From Auanema rhodensis (Eukaryota > Nematoda > Chromadorea > Rhabditida > Rhabditidae), in assembly GCA_964057225.1 (NCBI GenBank), contig OZ059898.1:3162001-3226000 (forward strand): 64,000 nt of DNA, in the 5' to 3' direction. The position numbers and the translations under genes were made by a program. Positions 9,478 to 23,000 of this stretch are shown in pieces. How positions within the stretch are numbered: the stretch's first letter is position 1; the number at the start of each line of letters is the position of its first letter. A model generated the notes under the pieces. The model made no database searches. It was not told the origin of the DNA and was given only the letters and a program-made list of their open reading frames with translations.

Positions 9478-12400
9478 AGTGCATTCGATGCGGATTTTTA
9501 AGCTGCGTCGATCTGTGTTATCAGATTTGCGCTAGCTTAAAAATGCACCGAGATATCAACTGATACAAGTTCACACTTATATCCTCGATTTTCACCCTGA
9601 AGAAATAATTTTTTCGTTGAATAACATTGTCCATCGTCTTTGCCTTGAAAAAAGGATTTTAAAAACATCTACTTTTTGCTAAATTATTCTGAAATTTTCC
9701 GAAAAAATTTTTGTCAAAATGTTTTTGGAAGCAATGTTGAGTGTACATGGAAACTCAACATACACTAATGCATCATTTTTCAAACGATCATAACTAATTT
9801 TTGTATTAAGCGTTTTTTAATGTAGTATAGTGCATTCGATCCGGATTTTTAAGCTGCGTCGATCTGTGTTATCAGATTTGCGCTAGCTTAAAAATGCACC
9901 GAGATATCAACTGATATAAGTTCACACTTATATCCTCGATTTTCACCCTGAAGAATTAATTTTCTCGTTGAATAACATTGTCCATCGTCTTTGCCTTGAA
10001 AAAAGGAATCTAAAAACATCTACTTTTTGCTAAATTAATTTGAAATTTTCCGAAAAAATTTTTGTCAAAATGTTTTTAGAAGCAATGTTGAGTGTACATG
10101 GAAACTCAACATACACTAATGCATCATTTTTCAAACGATCATAACTAATTTTTGTATTAAGCGTTTTTCCATGTAGTATAGTGCAATCGATGCGGATTTT
10201 TAAGCTGCGTCGATCTGTGTTATCAGATTTGCGCTAGCTTAAAAATGCACCGAGATATCAACTGATATAAGTTCACACTTATATCCTCGATTTTCATCCT
10301 GAAGAATTAATTTTTTCGTTGAATAACATTGTCCATCGTCTTTGCCTTGAAAAATCAAATCTAAAAACATCTACTTTTCGCTAAATTATTTTGAAATTTT
10401 TCGAAAAAATTTTTGTCAAAATGTTTTTGGAAGCAATGTTGAGTGTACATGGAAACTCAACATACACTAATGCATCATTTTTCAAACGATCATAACTAAT
10501 TTTTGTATCAAGCGTTTTTCAATGTAGTAGAGTGCATTCGATGCGGATTTTTAAGCTGCGTCGATCTGTGTTATCAGATTTGCGCTAGCTTAAAAATGCA
10601 CCGAGATATCAACTGATATAAGTTCACACTTATATCCTCGATTTTCACCCTGAAGAATTAACTTTTTCGTTGAATAACATTGTCTATCGTCTTTGCCTTG
10701 AAAAATGGAATCTAAAAACATCTACTTTTTGGTAAACTATTTTGAAATTTTTCGAAAAAATTTTTGTCAAAATGTTTTTGGAAGCAATGTTGAGTGTACA
10801 TGGAAACTCAACATACACTAATGCATCATTTTTCAAACGATCTAAACTAATTTTTGTATCAAGCGTTTTTTAATGTAGTATAGTGCATTCGATCCGGATT
10901 TTTAAGCTGCGTCGATCTGTGTTATCAGATTTGCGCTAGCTTAAAAATGCACCGAGATATCAACTGATATAAGTTCACACTTATATCCTCGATTTTCACC
11001 CTGAAGAAATAATTTTTTCGTTGAATAACATCGTCCATCGTCTTTGCCTTGAAAAAAGGAATCTAAAAACATCTACTTTTTGCTAAATTATTTTGAAATT
11101 TTTCGAAAAAATTTTTGTCAAAATGTTTTTGGAAGCAATGTTGAGTGTACATGGAAACTCAACATACACTAATGCATCATTTTTCAAACGATCATAACTA
11201 ATTTTTGTATCAAGCGTTTCTTAATGTAGTATAGTGCATTCGATCCGGATTTTTAAGCTGCGTCGATCTGTGTTATCAGATTTGCGCTAGCTTAAAAATG
11301 CACCGAGATATCAACTGATATAAGTTCACACTTATATCCTCGATTTTCACCCTGAAGAAATAATTTTTTCGTTGAATAACATCGTCCATCGTCTTTGCCT
11401 TGAAAAAAGGAATCTAAAAACATCTACTTTTTGCTAAATTATTTTGAAATTTTTCGAAAAAATTTTTGTCAAAATGTTTTTGGAAGCAATGTTGAGTGTA
11501 CATGGAAACTCAACATACACTAATGCATCATTTTTCAAACGATCATAACTAATTTTTGTATCAAGCGTTTCTTAATGTAGTATAGTGCATTCGATCCGGA
11601 TTTTTAAGCTGCGTCGATCTGTGTTATCAGATTTGCGCTAGCTTAAAAATGCACCGAGATATCAACTGATACAAGTTCACACTTATATCCTCGATTTTCA
11701 CCCTGAAGAAATAATTTTTTCGTTGAATAACATTGTCCATCGTCTTTGCCTTGAAAAAAGGATTTTAAAAACATCTACTTTTTGCTAAATTATTTTGAAA
11801 TTTTTCGAAAAAATTTTTGTCAAAATGTTTTTGGAAGCAATGTTGAGTGTACATGGAAACTCAACATACACTAATGCATCATTTTTCAAACGATCTAAAC
11901 TAATTTTTGTATCAAGCGTTTTTCAATGTAGTATAGTGCATTCGATGCGGATTTTTAAGCTGCGTCGATCTGTGTTATCAGATTTGCGCTAGCTTAAAAA
12001 TGCACCGAGATATCAACTGATATAAGTTCACACTTATATCCTCGATTTTCACCCTGAAGAAATAATTTTTTCGTTGAATAACATCGTCCATCGTCTTTGC
12101 CTTGAAAAAAGGAATCTAAAAACATCTACTTTTTGCTAAATTATTTTGAAATTTTTCGAAAAAATTTTTGTCAAAATGTTTTTGGAAGCAATGTTGAGTG
12201 TACATGGAAACTCAACATACACTAATGCATCATTTTTCAAACGATCATAACTAATTTTTGTATTAAGCGTTTTTCAATGTAGTATAGTGCATTCGATGCG
12301 GATTTTTAGGCTGCGTCGATCTGTGTTATCAGATTTGCGCTAGCTTAAAAATGCACCGAGATATCAACTGATATAAGTTCACACTTATATCCTCGATTTT

Positions 12401-12636
12401 CACCCTGAAGAATTAATTTTTTCGTTGAATAACATTGTCTATCGTCTTTGCCTTGAGAAATGGAATCTAAAAACATCTACTTTTTGCTAAATTATTTTGA
12501 AATTTTTCGAAAAAATTTTTGTCAAAATGTTTTTGGAAGCAATGTTGAGTGTACATGGAAACTCAACATACACTAATGCATCATTTTTCAAACGATCATA
12601 ACTAATTTTTGTATCAAGCGTTTCTCAATGTAGTAT

Positions 12637-12986
12637 AGTGCATTCGATCCGGATTTTTAAGCTGCGTCGATCTGTGTTATCAGATTTGCGCTAGCTTAAA
12701 AATGCAACGAGATATCAACTGATATAAGTTCACACTTATATCCTCGATTTTCACCCTGAAGAAATAATTTTTTCGTTGAATAACATTGTCCATCGTCTTT
12801 GCTTTGAAAAAAGGAATCTAAAAACATCTACTTTTTGCTAAATTATTTTGAAATTTTTCGAAAAAATTTTTGTCAAAACTTTTTGGAAGCAATGTTGAGT
12901 GTACATGGAAACTCAACATACACTAATGCATCATTTTTCAAACGATCATAACTAATTTTTGTATTAAGCGTTTTTCAATGTAGTAT
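12637..12986 (+). repeat. 350 bp monomer with a variant deletion (copy 37)
   Basis: It reads 'gtcaaaactttttgg' where the norm is 'gtcaaaatgtttttgg', a net loss of 1 bp with a C not seen elsewhere. It also has 'tgcaacgag' and 'gctttgaaaaaaggaatc', an early isolated occurrence of the 'gctttg' state otherwise found from 25.3 kb on. It is probably an independent event from the 'caaaatttttt' deletion of other short copies. Confidence 0.7.
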
Positions 12987-15900
12987 AGTGCATTCGATGC
13001 GGATTTTTAAGCTGCGTCGATCTGTGTTATCAGATTTGCGCTAGCTTAAAAATGCACCGAGATATCAACTGATATAAGTTCACACTTATATCCTCGATTT
13101 TCATCCTGAAGAATTAATTTTTTCGTTGAATAACATTGTCCATCGTCTTTGCCTTGAAAAATCGAATCTAAAAACATCTACTTTTTGCTAAATTATTTTG
13201 AAATTTTTCGAAAAAATTTTTGTCAAAATGTTTTTGGAAGCAATGTTGAGTGTACATGGAAACTCAACATACACTAATGCATCATTTTTCAAACGATCAT
13301 AACTAATTTTTGTATCAAGCGTTTTTCAATGTAGTATAGTGCATTCGATGCGGATTTTTAAGCTGCGTCGATCTGTGTTATCAGATTTGCGCTAGCTTAA
13401 AAATGCACCGAGATATCAACTGATATAAGTTCACACTTATATCCTCGATTTTCACCCTGAAGAATTAATTTTCTCGTTGAATAACATTGTCCATCGTCTT
13501 TGCCTTGAAAAAAGGAATCTAAAAACATCTACTTTTTGCTAAATTATTTTGAAATTTTTCGAAAAAATTTTTGTCAAAATGTTTTTGGAAGCAATGTTGA
13601 GTGTACATGGAAACTCAACATACACTAATGCATCATTTTTCAAACGATCATAACTAATTTTTGTATCAAGCGTTTCTTAATGTAGTATAGTGCATTCGAT
13701 CCGGATTTTTAAGCTGCGTCGATCTATGTTATCAGATTTGCGCTAGCTTAAAAATGCACCGAGATATCAACTGATATAAGTTCACACTTATATCCTCGAT
13801 TTTCATCCTGAAGAATTAATTTTTTCGTTGAATAACATTGTCCATCGTTTTTGCCTTGAAAAATCGAATCTAAAAACATCTACTTTTCGCTAAATTATTT
13901 TGAAATTTTTCGAAAAAATTTTTGTCAAAATGTTTTTGGAAGCAATGTTGAGTGTACATGGAAACTCAACATACACTAATGCATCATTTTTCAAACGATC
14001 ATAACTAATTTTTGTATCAAGCGTTTTTCAATGTAGTATAGTGCATTCGATGCGGATTTTTAAGCTGCGTCGATCTGTGTTATCAGATTTGCGCTAGCTT
14101 AAAAATGCACCGAGATATCAACTGATACAAGTTCACACTTATATCCTCGATTTTCACCCTGAAGAAATAATTTTTTCGTTGAATAACATTGTCCATCGTC
14201 TTTGCCTTGAAAAAAGGATTTTAAAAACATCTACTTTTTGCTAAATTATTTTGAAATTTTTCGAAAAAATTTTTGTCAAAATGTTTTTGGAAGCAATGTT
14301 GAGTGTACATGGAAACTCAACATACACTAATGCATCATTTTTCAAACGATCATAACTAATTTTTGTATCAAGCGTTTTTCAATGTAGTATAGTGCATTCG
14401 ATGCGGATTTTTAAGCTGCGTCGATCTGTGTTATCAGATTTGCGCTAGCTTAAAAATGCACCGAGATATCAACTGATATAAGTTCACACTTATATCCTCG
14501 ATTTTCACCCTGAAGAAATAATTTTTTCGTTGAATAACATTGTCCATCGTCTTTGCCTTGAAAAAAGGATTTTAAAAACATCTACTTTTTGCTAAATTAT
14601 TTTGAAATTTTTCGAAAAAATTTTTGTCAAAATGTTTTTGGAAGCAATGTTGAGTGTACATGGAAACTCAACATACACTAATGCATCATTTTTCAAACGA
14701 TCATAACTAATTTTTGTATCAAGCGTTTCTTAATGTAGTATAGTGCATTCGATCCGGATTTTTAAGCTGCGTCGATCTGTGTTATCAGATTTGCGCTAGC
14801 TTAAAAATGCACCGAGATATCAACTGATATAAGTTCACACTTATATCCTCGATTTTCACCCTGAAGAAATAATTTTTTCGTTAAATAACATCGTCCATCG
14901 TCTTTGCCTTGAAAAAAGAAATCTAAAAACATCTACTTTTTGCTAAATTATTTTGAAATTTTTCGAAAAAATTTTTGTCAAAATGTTTTTGGAAGCAATG
15001 TTGAGTGTACATGGAAACTCAACATACACTAATGCATCATTTTTCAAACGATCATAACTAATTTTTGTATTAAGCGTTTTTCAATGTAGTATAGTGCATT
15101 CGATGCGGATTTTTAAGCTGCGTCGATCTGTGTTATCAGATTTGCGCTAGCTTAAAAATGCACCGAGATATCAACTGATATAAGTTCACACTTATATCCT
15201 CGATTTTCACCCTGAAGAATTAATTTTTTCGTTGAATAACATTGTCTATCGTCTTTGCCTTGAGAAAAGGAATCTAAAAACATCTACTTTTTGCTAAATT
15301 ATTTTGAAATTTTTCGAAAAAATTTTTGTCAAAATGTTTTTGGAAGCAATGTTGAGTGTACATGGAAACTCAACATACACTAATGCATCATTTTTCAAAC
15401 GATCATAACTAATTTTTGTATCAAGCGTTTCTCAATGTAGTATAGTGCATTCGATCCGGATTTTTAAGCTGCGTCGATCTGTGTTATCAGATTTGCGCTA
15501 GCTTAAAAATGCACCGAGATATCAACTGATACAAGTTCACACTTATATCCTCGATTTTCACCCTGAAGAAATAATTTTTTCGTTGAATAACATGGTCCAT
15601 CGTCTTTGCCTTGAAAAAAGGATTTTAAAAACATCTACTTTTTGCTAAATTATTTTGAAATTTTTCGAAAAAATTTTTGTCAAAATGTTTTTGGAAGCAA
15701 TGTTGAGTGTACATGGAAACTCAACATACACTAATGCATCATTTTTCAAACGATCATAACTAATTTTTGTATTAAGCGTTTTTCAATGTAGTATAGTGCA
15801 TTCGATGCGGATTTTTAAGCTGCGTCGATCTGTGTTATCAGATTTGCGCTAGCTTAAAAATGCACCGAGATATCAACTGATATAAGTTCACACTTATATC

Positions 15901-16495
15901 CTCGATTTTCACCCTGAAGAAATAATTTTTTCGTTGAATAACATTGTCCATCGTCTTTGCCTTGAAAAATCGAATCTAAAAACATCTACTTTTCGCTAAA
16001 TTATTTTGAAATTTTTCGAAAAAATTTTTGTCAAAATGTTTTTGGAAGCAATGTTGAGTGTACATGGAAACTCAACATACACTAATGCATCATTTTTCAA
16101 ACGATCATAACTAATTTTTGTATTAAGCGTTTTTCAATGTAGTATAGTGCATTCGATGCGGATTTTTAAGCTGCGTCGATCTGTGTTATCAGATTTGCGC
16201 TAGCTTAAAAATGCACCGAGATATCAACTGATATAAGTTCACACTTATATCCTCGATTTTCACCCTGAAGAATTAATTTTTTCGTTGAATAACATTGTCT
16301 ATCGTCTTTGCCTTGAGAAATGGAATCTAAAAACATCTACTTTTTGCTAAATTATTTTGAAATTTTTCGAAAAAATTTTTGTCAAAATTTTTTGGAAGCA
16401 ATGTTGAGTGTACATGGAAACTCAACATACACTAATGCATCATTTTTCAAACGATCATAACTAATTTTTGTATCAAGCGTTTCTCAATGTAGTAT

Positions 16496-17899
16496 AGTGC
16501 ATTCGATCCGGATTTTTAAGCTGCGTCGATCTGTGTTATCAGATTTGCGCTAGCTTAAAAATGCACCGAGATATCAACTGATATAAGTTCACAATTATAT
16601 CCTCGATTTTCATCCTGAAGAATTAATTTTTTCGTTGAATAACATTGTCTATCGTCTTTGCCTTGAAAAAAGGAATCTAAAAACATCTACTTTTTGCTAA
16701 ATTATTTTGAAATTTTCCGAAAAAATTTTTGTCAAAATGTTTTTGGAAGCAATGTTGAGTGTACATGGAAACTCAACATACACTAATGCATCATTTTTCA
16801 AACGATCATAACTAATTTTTGTATCAAGCGTTTCTTAATGTAGTATAGTGCATTCGATCCGGATTTTTAAGCTGCGTCGATCTGTGTTATCAGATTTGCG
16901 CTAGCTTAAAAATGCACCGAGATATCAACTGATATAAGTTCACACTTATATCCTCGATTTTCACCCTGAAGAAATAATTTTTTCGTTGAATAACATTGTC
17001 CATCGTCTTTGCCTTGAAAAAAGAAATCTAAAAACATCTACTTTTTGCTAAATTGTTTTGAAATTTTTCGAAAAAATTTTTGTCAAAATGTTTTTGGAAG
17101 CAATGTTGAGTGTACATGGAAACTCAACATACACTAATGCATCATTTTTCAAACGATCATAACTAATTTTTGTATCAAGCGTTTCTCAATGTAGTATAGT
17201 GCATTCGATCCGGATTTTTAAGCTGCGTCGATCTGTGTTATCAGATTTGCGCTAGCTTAAAAATGCACCGAGATATCAACTGATATAAGTTCACAATTAT
17301 ATCCTCGATTTTCATCCTGAAGAATTAATTTTTTCGTTGAATAACATTGTCTATCGTCTTTGCCTTGAAAAAAGGAATCTAAAAACATCTACTTTTTGCT
17401 AAATTATTTTGAAATTTTCCGAAAAAATTTTTGTCAAAATGTTTTTGGAAGCAATGTTGAGTGTACATGGAAACTCAACATACACTAATGCATCATTTTT
17501 CAAACGATCATAACTAATTTTTGTATCAAGCGTTTCTTAATGTAGTATAGTGCATTCGATCCGGATTTTTAAGCTGCGTCGATCTGTGTTATCAGATTTG
17601 CGCTAGCTTAAAAATGCACCGAGATATCAACTGATATAAGTTCACACTTATATCCTCGATTTTCACCCTGAAGAAATAATTTTTTCGTTGAATAACATTG
17701 TCCATCGTCTTTGCCTTGAAAAAAGAAATCTAAAAACATCTACTTTTTGCTAAATTGTTTTGAAATTTTTCGAAAAAATTTTTGTCAAAATGTTTTTGGA
17801 AGCAATGTTGAGTGTACATGGAAACTCAACATACACTAATGCATCATTTTTCAAACGATCATAACTAATTTTTGTATCAAGCGTTTCTCAATGTAGTAT
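16496..17899 (+). repeat. Tandem duplication of a dimer (702 bp x 2)
   Basis: Copies 48-49 (16496-17197) and 50-51 (17198-17899) match at all diagnostic sites I compared. The first member has 'cacaattatatcc', 'ttcatcctg' and 'tttccg'; the second has 'aaaaaagaaatc' and the private 'aaattgttttg'. The same dimer appears again at 18952-19653. The three-monomer run 17198-18250 corresponds to 18952-20004, including the private 'ttttatgtcaaaatttttt' state in the third member. Confidence 0.8.
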
Positions 17900-20004
17900 A
17901 GTGCATTCGATCCGGATTTTTAAGCTGCGTCGATCTGTGTTATCAGATTTGCGCTAGCTTAAAAATGCACCGAGATATCAACTGATATAAGTTCACACTT
18001 ATATCCTCGATTTTCACCCTGAAGAAATAATTTTTTCGTTGAATAACATTGTCCATCGTCTTTGCCTTGAAAAAAGAAATCTAAAAACATCTACTTTTTG
18101 CTAAATTATTTTGAAATTTTTCGAAAAAATTTTATGTCAAAATTTTTTGGAAGCAATGTTGAGTGTACATGGAAACTCAACATACACTAATGCATCATTT
18201 TTCAAACGATCATAACTAATTTTTGTATTAAGCGTTTTTCAATGTAGTATAGTGCATTCGATGCGGATTTTTAAGCTGCGTCGATCTGTGTTATCAGATT
18301 TGCGCTAGCTTAAAAATGCACCGAGATATCAACTGATATAAGTTCACACTTATATCCTCGATTTTCATCCTGAAGAATTAATTTTTTCGTTGAATAACAT
18401 TGTCCATCGTCTTTGCCTTGAGAAATGGAATCTAAAAACATCTACTTTTTGCTAAATTATTTTGAAATTTTTCGAAAAAATTTTTGTCAAAATGTTTTTG
18501 GAAGCAATGTTGAGTGTACATGGAAACTCAACATACACTAATGCATCATTTTTCAAACGATCATAACTAATTTTTGTATCAAGCGTTTCTCAATGTAGTA
18601 TAGTGCATTCGATTCGGATTTTTAAGCTGCGTCGATCTGTGTTATCAGATTTGCGCTAGCTTAAAAATGCACCGAGATATCAACTGATATAAGTTCACAC
18701 TTATATCCTCGATTTTCACCCTGAAGAAATAATTTTTTCGTTGAATAACATTGTCCATCGTCTTTGCCTTGAAAAAAGAAATCTAAAAACATCTACTTTT
18801 TGCTAAATTATTTTGAAATTTTTCGAAAAAATTTTTGTCAAAATTTTTTGGAAGCAATGTTGAGTGTACATGGAAACTCAACATACACTAATGCATCATT
18901 TTTCAAACGATCATAACTAATTTTTGTATCAAGCGTTTCTCAATGTAGTATAGTGCATTCGATCCGGATTTTTAAGCTGCGTCGATCTGTGTTATCAGAT
19001 TTGCGCTAGCTTAAAAATGCACCGAGATATCAACTGATATAAGTTCACAATTATATCCTCGATTTTCATCCTGAAGAATTAATTTTTTCGTTGAATAACA
19101 TTGTCTATCGTCTTTGCCTTGAAAAAAGGAATCTAAAAACATCTACTTTTTGCTAAATTATTTTGAAATTTTCCGAAAAAATTTTTGTCAAAATGTTTTT
19201 GGAAGCAATGTTGAGTGTACATGGAAACTCAACATACACTAATGCATCATTTTTCAAACGATCATAACTAATTTTTGTATCAAGCGTTTCTTAATGTAGT
19301 ATAGTGCATTCGATCCGGATTTTTAAGCTGCGTCGATCTGTGTTATCAGATTTGCGCTAGCTTAAAAATGCACCGAGATATCAACTGATATAAGTTCACA
19401 CTTATATCCTCGATTTTCACCCTGAAGAAATAATTTTTTCGTTGAATAACATTGTCCATCGTCTTTGCCTTGAAAAAAGAAATCTAAAAACATCTACTTT
19501 TTGCTAAATTGTTTTGAAATTTTTCGAAAAAATTTTTGTCAAAATGTTTTTGGAAGCAATGTTGAGTGTACATGGAAACTCAACATACACTAATGCATCA
19601 TTTTTCAAACGATCATAACTAATTTTTGTATCAAGCGTTTCTCAATGTAGTATAGTGCATTCGATCCGGATTTTTAAGCTGCGTCGATCTGTGTTATCAG
19701 ATTTGCGCTAGCTTAAAAATGCACCTAGATATCAACTGATATAAGTTCACACTTATATCCTCGATTTTCACCCTGAAGAAATAATTTTTTCGTTGAATAA
19801 CATTGTCCATCGTCTTTGCCTTGAAAAAAGAAATCTAAAAACATCTACTTTTTGCTAAATTATTTTGAAATTTTTCGAAAAAATTTTATGTCAAAATTTT
19901 TTGGAAGCAATGTTGAGTGTACATGGAAACTCAACATACACTAATGCATCATTTTTCAAACGATCATAACTAATTTTTGTATTAAGCGTTTTTCAATGTA
20001 GTAT

Positions 20005-23000
20005 AGTGCATTCGATGCGGATTTTTAAGCTGCGTCGATCTGTGTTATCAGATTTGCGCTAGCTTAAAAATGCACCGAGATATCAACTGATATAAGTTCA
20101 CACTTATATCCTCGATTTTCATCCTGAAGAATTAATTTTTTCGTTGAATAACATTGTCTATCGTCTTTGCCTTGAAAAAAGGAATCTAAAAACATCTACT
20201 TTTTGCTAAATTATTTTGAAATTTTCCGAAAAAATTTTTGTCAAAATGTTTTTGGAAGCAATGTTGAGTGTACATGGAAACTCAACATACACTAATGCAT
20301 CATTTTTCAAACGATCATAACTAATTTTTGTATCAAGCGTTTCTCAATGTAGTATAGTGCATTCGATCCGGATTTTTAAGCTGCGTCGATCTGTGTTATC
20401 AGATTTGCGCTAGCTTAAAAATGCACCGAGATATCAACTGATATAAGTTCACACTTATATCCTCGATTTTCACCCTGAAGAAATAATTTTTTCGTTGACT
20501 AACATTGTCCATCGTCTTTGCCTTGAAAAAAGGAATCTAAAAACATCTACTTTTTGCTAAATTATTTTGAAATTTTTCGAAAAAATTTTTGTCAAAATGT
20601 TTTTGGAAGCAATGTTGAGTGTACATGGAAACTCAACATACACTAATGCATCATTTTTCAAACGATCATAACTAATTTTTGTATTAAGCTTTTCTCAATG
20701 TAGTATAGTGCATTCGATGCGGATTTTTAAGCTGCGTCGATCTGTGTTATCAGATTTGCGCTAGCTTAAAAATGCACCGAGATATCAACTGATATAAGTT
20801 CACACTTATATCCTCGATTTTCATCCTGAAGAATTAATTTTTTCGTTGAATAACATTGTCCATCGTCTTTGCCTTGAAAAATCGAATCTAAAAACATCTA
20901 CTTTTCGCTAAATTATTTTGAAATTTTTCGAAAAAATTTTTGTCAAAATGTTTTTGGAAGCAATGTTGAGTGTACATGGAAACTCAACATACACTAATGC
21001 ATCATTTTTCAAACGATCATAACTAATTTTTGTATCAAGCGTTTTTCAATGTAGTATAGTGCATTCGATCCGGATTTTCAAGCTGCGTCGATCTGTGTTA
21101 TCAGATTTGCGCTAGCTTAAAAATGCACCGAGATATCAACTGATATAAGTTCACACTTATATCCTCGATTTTCACCCTGAAGAAATAATTTTTTCGTTGA
21201 ATAACATTGTCCATCGTCTTTGCCTTGAAAAAAGGAATCTAAAAACATCTACTTTTTGCTAAATTATTTTGAAATTTTTCGAAAAAATTTTTGTCAAAAT
21301 TTTTTGGAAGCAATGTTGAGTGTACATGGAAACTCAACATACACTAATGCATCATTTTTCAAACGATCATAACTAATTTTTGTATTAAGCGTTTTTCAAT
21401 GTAGTATAGTGCATCCGATGCGGATTTTTAAGCTGCGTCGATCTGTGTTATCAGATTTGCGCTAGCTTAAAAATGCACCGAGATATCAACTGATATAAGT
21501 TCACACTTATATCCTCGATTTTCATCCTGAAGAATTAATTTTTTCGTTGAATAACATTGTCCATCGTCTTTGCCTTGAAAAATCAAATCTAAAAACATCT
21601 ACTTTTCGCTAAATTATTTTGAAATTTTTCGAAAAAATTTTTGTCAAAATGTTTTTGGAAGCAATGTTGAGTGTACATGGAAACTCAACATACACTAATG
21701 CATCATTTTTCAAACGATCATAACTAATTTTTGTATCAAGCGTTTTTCAATGTAGTATAGTGCATTCGATGCGGATTTTTAAGCTGCGTCGATCTGTGTT
21801 ATCAGATTTGCGCTAGCTTAAAAATGCACCGAGATATCAACTGATATAAGTTCACACTTATATCCTCGATTTTCACCCTGAAGAATTAATTTTCTCGTTG
21901 AATAACATTGTCCATCGTCTTTGCCTTGAAAAAAGGAATCTAAAAACATCTACTTTTTGCTAAATTATTTTGAAATTTTCCGAAAAAATTTTTGTCAAAA
22001 TGTTTTTGGAAGCAATGTTGAGTGTACATGGAAACTCAACATACACTAATGCATCATTTTTCAAACGATCATAACTAATTTTTGTATTAAGCGTTTTTCA
22101 ATGTAGTATAGTGCATTCGATGCGGATTTTTAAGCTGCGTCGATCTGTGTTATCAGATTTGCGCTAGCTTAAAAATGCACCGAGATATCAACTGATATAA
22201 GTTCACACTTATATCCTCGATTTTCACCCTGAAGAATTAATTTTCTCGTTGAATAACATTGTCCATCGTCTTTGCCTTGAAAAAAGGAATCTAAAAACAT
22301 CTACTTTTTGCTAAATTATTTTGAAATTTTTCGAAAAAAGTTTTGTCAAAATGTTTTTGGAAGCAATGTTGAGTGTACATGGAAACTCAACATACACTAA
22401 TGCATCATTTTTCAAACGATCATAACTAATTTTTGTATTAAGCTTTTCTCAATGTAGTATAGTGCATTCGATGCGGATTTTCAAGCTGCGTCGATCTGTG
22501 TTATCAGATTTGCGCTAGCTTAAAAATGCACCGAGATATCAACTGATATAAGTTCACACTTATATCCTCGATTTTCACCCTGAAGAATTAATTTTTTCGT
22601 TGAATAACATTGTCTATCGTCTTTGCCTTGAAAAATGGAATCCAAAAACATCTACTTTTTGCTAAATTATTTTGAAATTTTTCGAAAAAATTTTTGTCAA
22701 AATGTTTTTGGAAGCAATGTTGAGTGTACATGGAAACTCAACATACACTAATGCATCATTTTTCAAACGATCATAACTAATTTTTGTATCAAGCGTTTTT
22801 CAATGTAGTATAGTGCATTCGATGCGGATTTTTAAGCTGCGTCGATCTGTGTTATCAGATTTGCGCTAGCTTAAAAATGCACCGAGATATCAACTGATAT
22901 AAGTTCACACTTATATCCTCGATTTTCATCCTGAAGAATTAATTTTTTCGTTGAATAACATTGTCTATCGTCTTTGCCTTGAAAAAAGGAATCTAAAAAC

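Larger units (their letters stand above)
1..10881 (+). repeat. Array zone 1 (copies 1-31): 'ggtaaac' subfamily zone
   Basis: This zone alone contains the monomers with 'tttttggtaaac' at 196-207, usually with 'gaattaactttttcg' and 'tgtctatcg': copies at 703, 1054, 1405, 2107, 2458, 4915, 5968, 6670, 8074 and 10531. The tails 'tcacgcg' and 'tgtattatag' are also confined here as far as I can see. A rare subfamily with 'gtgcaatcg', 'taaactgcg', 'tcaaatgat' and 'aacgttgtcc' occurs at 3511, 7372 and 8776. Local order is duplicated in 3- and 4-monomer blocks. The zone holds nothing but satellite. Confidence 0.85.

Noticed and set aside
11795-11992. A 65-codon open reading frame on the + strand
   Set aside because: It begins at TTG; the first ATG is codon 11 (11825). 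It is ordinary satellite sequence opened by the loss of one TAA, crosses a monomer boundary, has no recognisable domain, and is absent from almost all other copies.
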